From Bradyrhizobium hereditatis (lineage in GTDB: Bacteria; Pseudomonadota; Alphaproteobacteria; Rhizobiales; Xanthobacteraceae): DNA of 64,000 nucleotides. Made by a program: the position numbers and the translations under genes. Positions 59,915-64,000 of this stretch are shown here, piece by piece. Every line of letters starts with the position of its first letter. Position 1 is the stretch's first letter. The stretch spans positions 1 to 64,000 of the forward strand of contig NZ_JAGKJK010000021.1 of the NCBI RefSeq assembly GCF_020329435.1, written 5' to 3'. The notes under the pieces are model-generated. The model saw only the letters and a list, made by a program, of their open reading frames with translations. It did not search any database and was not told where the DNA came from.

Positions 59915-61168
59915 TCAACCAAAGCGTTCGACGGCGAATGGCCTGACATCGGCAAAGGGGGTCTCGCCGGTCATCATTTCCGCCAGCAGGCGACCGGTCG
60001 CGGGTCCGAGCGTCAGGCCATGGTGCTGGTGGCCGAAGTCGAACCACAGCCCGACATGGCGGGGAGCCTTGCCAATGACCGGCAGCATATCGGGCAGACA
60101 CGGCCGTGCCCCCATCCAGGGCTTGGCATCGACCGGCCCGCCCAGCGGAAACAGTTTGTGCGCCCGCGGCAGCGCCCGTTCGACTTGGACCGGCGTCGGC
60201 GGCGCATCGCGGCGAGCAAACTCCGCGCCGGTTGTCAGCCGAATGCCGCGGTTCATCGGCGCCAGCAGAAAGCCCAGATCGGTGTCCAGCACGGGATGAT
60301 TCAGGATCGCATTGCCGCGCGGCTCTAGGTGCAGATGATAGCCGCGCTTGACCTGAAGCGGGATCGAATAGCCGAGCGGTTTAAAGATCTGGTCCGACCA
60401 CGGCCCCATCGCCACCACGACCTCGCGCGACGTAATGGTCCCCTCCAGCGTTGCTACCTTCCACCGCCCACCGGACTGTTCAAGCGTTCGGGCATCGCCG
60501 ACCAGATAGCGTCCGCCCTTGCGGCCGAACAGCGCAGCATAAGCCTTGGCCAGCCCACCGGGATCAGGCACGAATCCCGGTGCGGGAAAATGTATTGCAC
60601 CGCTGAAATCGCCGGTCAGGTGCGGCTCGCGCGCGATCACCGCCGGCCCATCCAGTACTTCTCCGGTGACGCCATGCTCGGCCGCACGCTTGAGATCCTT
60701 CAGCGCCCCGGCAAGCGTCGCCTCCGAACGAAACAGCTTGATCCAACCGGTCCGCCGCAACAGCTCCGGGACATTGGCTTCTTCGATCAGCGCCTCATGT
60801 TCGATCAGGCTGCGCTGGATCAGCGGCAGCTCGGCCATTGCACTGTGCAGTGCACGCTTCGGCGACGAGGCGAAGAAATACTGTGCCAGCCAGGGCAGGA
60901 ATTCCGGCAAATCCCTGAAATGATAGCTTACCTGCGGCGCGCGCAGGAACGCATAGCGCAGGATCTCGCCGACATCCCGCGGAAACATGTAGGGAAAGAC
61001 CGAGGCGCATTCGATCAAGCCGCCATTGCCGTAGCTGGTCTCCTCGCCGGCAACTTCGTGCCGGTCGATCAAGACCACGTTTCGGCCTCGCTTCTGCAAG
61101 TGCAGTGCGGCGCTGACGCCGACCATGCCCGCACCGAGGACGAGAACGTCGGCCTTCAGTTCCGCCAT
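59915..61168 (-). CDS. FAD-dependent oxidoreductase, D-amino acid dehydrogenase (DadA)-like
   Basis: A 417-residue FAD-binding oxidoreductase. ADVLVLGAGMVGVSAALHLQKRGR is the dinucleotide fold, EVAGEETSYGNGGLIECASVFP is typical of DadA, and PWMGARPCLPDMLPVIGKAPRH and FGHQHHGLTLGPATGRLLAE are conserved C-terminal motifs. ATG 61168 has GGAG eight bases upstream. It oxidises a D-amino acid or related amine and passes electrons to the membrane quinone pool. It is divergent from an oligopeptide-type ABC transporter. Confidence 0.9.
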   Translation of the reverse strand: MAELKADVLVLGAGMVGVSAALHLQKRGRNVVLIDRHEVAGEETSYGNGGLIECASVFPYMFPRDVGEILRYAFLRAPQVSYHFRDLPEFLPWLAQYFFASSPKRALHSAMAELPLIQRSLIEHEALIEEANVPELLRRTGWIKLFRSEATLAGALKDLKRAAEHGVTGEVLDGPAVIAREPHLTGDFSGAIHFPAPGFVPDPGGLAKAYAALFGRKGGRYLVGDARTLEQSGGRWKVATLEGTITSREVVVAMGPWSDQIFKPLGYSIPLQVKRGYHLHLEPRGNAILNHPVLDTDLGFLLAPMNRGIRLTTGAEFARRDAPPTPVQVERALPRAHKLFPLGGPVDAKPWMGARPCLPDMLPVIGKAPRHVGLWFDFGHQHHGLTLGPATGRLLAEMMTGETPFADVRPFAVERFG

Positions 61169-61358
61169 CCAACACTCCGAAAGTTCAATGTCACGTGCTC
61201 GCGCGCACGCCTTAAGGTGCAACCTAGACTTTGCCGCACCGCCGCGCAAACCGGCATGCAGTGCGGGATAATGATGCTTGCGCGGTGGCTGGACTCTGGC
61301 AACATGGCTCGGCAATATCCGCCGTTAAATTGCTGATCAACGCGGGGAAATCGAACAA

Positions 61359-62954
61359 ATGCGGGTACGTCAGACTTTGCTTGCAGCGGCCACGGCTTCC
61401 ATCCTTGCCCTGGCCATGGCGCCGGCATCGGCCCAGACCCTGCGCTATGCCAACCAGGGCGACCTCAAATCGCTCGACCCCTACACGCTCAACGAGAGCA
61501 CCACCCACGCCCATCTCGGGCAGGTCTTTGAGGGCCTGACCGCCCGCGACAAGGACCTGAAGATCATCCCCGCGCTAGCCGAGAGCTGGGAAACGCCAGA
61601 GCCGACCCGCTGGCGGTTCCATCTGCGCAAGGGCGTCAAATTCCACAACGGTGATCCCTTCACCGCCGACGACGTGGTCTTCTCGGCGGACCGCGTTCGC
61701 AAAAAGGGGTCGAACCTGCAGACCCGCGTCGCTCCGGACACCAAGGTCGTCAAGGTAGATGACTACACCGTCGACTTCATCCTGAGTTCGCCCAATCCCA
61801 TTCTCAATTCGCAATGGGATACTTGGTACATCATGAGCAAGAAGTGGGCCGAGGCGAACAATGCTGTCGAACCCACGCCCGCCGCGGCAACGACGCCGAG
61901 CTTCGCCTCGCTCAACGCCAATGGCACCGGCGCCTTCTCGATCGAAAGCCATCAGCCCGGCGTCAAAACCGTGTTCAAGGCCAATCCGAACTGGTGGCGC
62001 AAGCCAGAACACAACATCAAGGAAATCGTCTTCACGCCGATCGGCTCGGACGCGACCCGCGTCGCCGCGCTGCTGTCGGGCGAAGTCGATGTCATCGAGC
62101 CGGTGCCGATCCAGGATATCACGCGCGTCGATTCCAGCCCGAACGCCCAGGTGATGAAGGGTCCGGAACTCCGCACCATCTTCCTCGGCATGGACCAGAC
62201 GCGTGATGAACTGCTCTACTCCAACGTCAAGGGCAAGAATCCATTCAAGGACATCAAGGTGCGTGAGGCCTTCTTCAAGGCCATCGATGTCGAACTGATC
62301 AAGACCCGCGTCATGCGCGGCCTATCGACGCCCTCGGCGCTGATGATTGCGCCGCAACTGTTCAAGCTCTCCGGTGACTTCACGCGGCCAAAATTCGATC
62401 CCGACGGCGCCAAGAAGCTTCTCACTGAAGCCGGCTATCCCGACGGTTTCGAAGTCACGATGGACTGCCCGAACGACCGCTACGTCAACGACGCCGCGAT
62501 CTGCCAGGCTGTGGTTGGCATGCTGGCCCGCATCGGCGTCAAGGTGACGCTATTGGCCCAACCCAAGGCGCAGTATTTCGCCAAGGTGCTGAAACCCGGT
62601 GGCTATCAGACTTCGATTTATCTGCTCGGCTGGACGCCCGGCACACTCGACTCCCACAACGTCCTGTTCGACATCATGGGCTGCCGCGACGATCCGAAGT
62701 CCAACCGCGGCGAGGCCAATCTGGGCGGCTATTGCAACAAGAAGCTCGACGAACTGACCGACAAGGTGCTCCAGGAGTCCGACACCAACAAGCGCGACCT
62801 CCTGATCAAGCAAGCGTTCGAAATCGGGGCCAAAGACTTCGGCTACATCCCGCTGCACCAGCAGGCGCTGGCTTGGGGCGTGTCGAAGAAGGTCAAGCTG
62901 AGCCAGCGCGCCGACAATCAGGTCCTGCTGTACTGGGCGACCAAACAGGACTAG
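61359..62954 (+). CDS. ABC transporter substrate-binding protein, family 5 (peptide/nickel type)
   Basis: A 531-residue periplasmic binding protein. The N-terminus RQTLLAAATASILALAMAPAS then AQT is a Sec signal peptide. SLDPYTLNESTTHAHLGQVFEGLT and WRFHLRKGVKFHNGDPFTADDVVFS are signatures of family 5, as is VREAFFKAIDVELI. It delivers peptides, opines or other solutes to the permeases encoded next; the ligand is not clear. Confidence 0.93.
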   Translation: MRVRQTLLAAATASILALAMAPASAQTLRYANQGDLKSLDPYTLNESTTHAHLGQVFEGLTARDKDLKIIPALAESWETPEPTRWRFHLRKGVKFHNGDPFTADDVVFSADRVRKKGSNLQTRVAPDTKVVKVDDYTVDFILSSPNPILNSQWDTWYIMSKKWAEANNAVEPTPAAATTPSFASLNANGTGAFSIESHQPGVKTVFKANPNWWRKPEHNIKEIVFTPIGSDATRVAALLSGEVDVIEPVPIQDITRVDSSPNAQVMKGPELRTIFLGMDQTRDELLYSNVKGKNPFKDIKVREAFFKAIDVELIKTRVMRGLSTPSALMIAPQLFKLSGDFTRPKFDPDGAKKLLTEAGYPDGFEVTMDCPNDRYVNDAAICQAVVGMLARIGVKVTLLAQPKAQYFAKVLKPGGYQTSIYLLGWTPGTLDSHNVLFDIMGCRDDPKSNRGEANLGGYCNKKLDELTDKVLQESDTNKRDLLIKQAFEIGAKDFGYIPLHQQALAWGVSKKVKLSQRADNQVLLYWATKQD

Positions 62955-63058
62955 TCAGGCGTCAACACGGGTCCCGGCGGCTTGGTGGCTTCCGGGACTT
63001 TTCTTTTCGAGGCGACAGCGACGTCCGCCGCCGTACAAGAGAGCAGTGAAAGGAATCC

Positions 63059-64000
63059 ATGCTCGCTTTCACTCTTCGCCGCGCAATCCAGGCCATTGGC
63101 GTCATGATCGCGGTCGGCGTCATTGCCTTCTCGATGTTCCGCTTCGCCGGCGACCCCGTTAACCAGATCGTTTCCTTGGATACGCCAGCGGCAGAGCGGG
63201 AAGCCGTACGCAAGTCGCTCGGTCTCGACGATCCCGTGCCGGTGCAGTTCGCCCGCTATTTTGCCAATGCCGCGCAGTTCAAGTTCGGAGTGTCCTATCA
63301 GTTCCGCCAGCCGGTCTCGAACCTGTTGATGGAGCGAATGCCCGCGACGCTGGAACTCGCCGCCTGCGCCACCGTTCTCGCGATGGTGTTCGGCATCCTG
63401 ATGGGGGTCTATTCGGCGCTGCGGCGCGACACGATTCTCACGAAGTTCTTTCAGGCAGTCTCGTTGATCGGAATCTCGCTGCCGACGTTCCTGATCGGCA
63501 TTCTCCTGATTTATCTGTTCTCGGTGACGCTGGGCTGGCTGCCTTCTTTCGGCCGCGGCGACGTGGTGCGGATCGGTTGGTGGACGACCGGACTGCTTAC
63601 TCTGTCCGGGCTGAAGGCGCTGATCATGCCCTCGATCACGCTCGGTCTGTTCCAGATGACCCTGATCATGCGGCTGGTGCGTGCTGAAATGCTGGAAGTG
63701 CTCCGTACCGACTACATCCGTTTCGCCCGCGCCCGCGGCCTGACCACGCGCGCGATCCATTTTGGCCACGCGCTGAAGAACACCCTGGTTCCCGTCATCA
63801 CCGTTGCCGGCCTGCAGTTTGGCTCGGTTATTGCCTTTGCCATCATCACCGAAACTGTCTTCCAGTGGCCGGGCATGGGATTGTTGTTCGTGCAGGCCGT
63901 CCAGAACGTCGATATTCCGATCATGGCCGCCTACCTGCTGATGGTGTCGCTGATCTTCGTCACCATCAACCTGGTGGTCGATATCCTCTACACCGTCGTC
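63059..64000 (+). CDS. ABC transporter permease, DppB type, runs off the right edge
   Basis: 314 residues are present with no stop before the edge. ATG 63059 is preceded by GAAAGGA. Early residues LAFTLRRAIQAIGVMIAVGVIAFSMF form a membrane segment; FGVSYQFRQPVSNLLMERMPATLELA and the coupling loop DYIRFARARGLTTRAIHFGHALKNTLVPVIT are DppB/OppB signatures, and FQWPGMGLLFVQAVQNVDIP lies near the end. At least one more permease and ATPase genes are expected outside the window. Confidence 0.93.
   Translation, partial: MLAFTLRRAIQAIGVMIAVGVIAFSMFRFAGDPVNQIVSLDTPAAEREAVRKSLGLDDPVPVQFARYFANAAQFKFGVSYQFRQPVSNLLMERMPATLELAACATVLAMVFGILMGVYSALRRDTILTKFFQAVSLIGISLPTFLIGILLIYLFSVTLGWLPSFGRGDVVRIGWWTTGLLTLSGLKALIMPSITLGLFQMTLIMRLVRAEMLEVLRTDYIRFARARGLTTRAIHFGHALKNTLVPVITVAGLQFGSVIAFAIITETVFQWPGMGLLFVQAVQNVDIPIMAAYLLMVSLIFVTINLVVDILYTVV

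Noticed and set aside
1..64000. CRISPR arrays, tRNA genes, insertion sequences
   Set aside because: No regularly spaced direct repeats, no tRNA cloverleaf or transposase frames were seen by eye; the recurring elements are short palindromic repeats without a coding region.

Overview
The window looks like chromosomal DNA of an alphaproteobacterium close to Bradyrhizobium (inferred). The genes are GC-rich with strong third-position GC. Their protein types fit: LIV-type ABC transporters, a paa cluster, a PHA cluster, a CYP102-type fused P450 and many alpha/beta hydrolases. Several families of short palindromic intergenic repeats recur. I saw no rRNA, tRNA, CRISPR array, transposase or phage gene.

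Layout. 0-10 kb: an aromatic/alicyclic or branched acyl catabolic set (acyl-CoA dehydrogenase, flavin reductase-like protein, alpha/beta hydrolase with a frameshifted C-terminus, YghU-type GST, Baeyer-Villiger-type monooxygenase, nitronate monooxygenase-like protein, SCP2-type thiolase) followed by an AraC-family regulator. 10.6-16.5 kb: three methyl-accepting chemotaxis proteins in tandem with nearly the same cytoplasmic half but three different sensor halves. 16.7-20.5 kb: a complete set for L-threonate/D-erythronate breakdown (ltnD, otnI, otnK on the minus strand; otnC divergent). 20.5-25.3 kb: a five-gene branched-chain-amino-acid-type ABC importer. 25.4-34 kb: DUF1445 hydro-lyase, LysR regulator, M20 amidohydrolase, 2-hydroxyacid dehydrogenase, tartrate/D-malate dehydrogenase, SDR, formamidase-like hydrolase and amidase, which together suggest amide and hydroxyacid catabolism. 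34.1-37.1 kb: a possible sulfur/thiol module (sulfite-oxidase-fold protein, hydrolase-OsmC fusion, YeeE/YedE transporter).

37.3-45.2 kb: phenylacetate degradation on the minus strand in the order paaX-A-B-C-D-E-I-K. It supplies CoA activation and the ring epoxidase but not the later beta-oxidation-like genes. 45.5-60 kb: carbon and lipid storage and fatty-acid chemistry: two paralogous hydrolases, a DUF445 membrane protein, a phasin, an overlapping trio of a short PhaE-like protein, a class III-like PHA synthase and a GNAT acetyltransferase, a self-sufficient P450 of the CYP102 type, an epoxide hydrolase, a wax-ester/triacylglycerol synthase and a DUF6489 protein. 60-64 kb: a DadA-like FAD oxidase, then the first two genes of a dipeptide/oligopeptide-type ABC importer; the permease runs off the right edge.

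Most of the window is ordinary accessory metabolism. The parts most worth a second look are the short-PhaE/PhaC/GNAT overlap with the double palindrome upstream of the phasin, the sulfur/thiol module, the operator-like palindromes in the otn and LysR regions, the frameshifted hydrolase, and the palindromic repeats that sit between genes of single operons and in places supply their stop codons.
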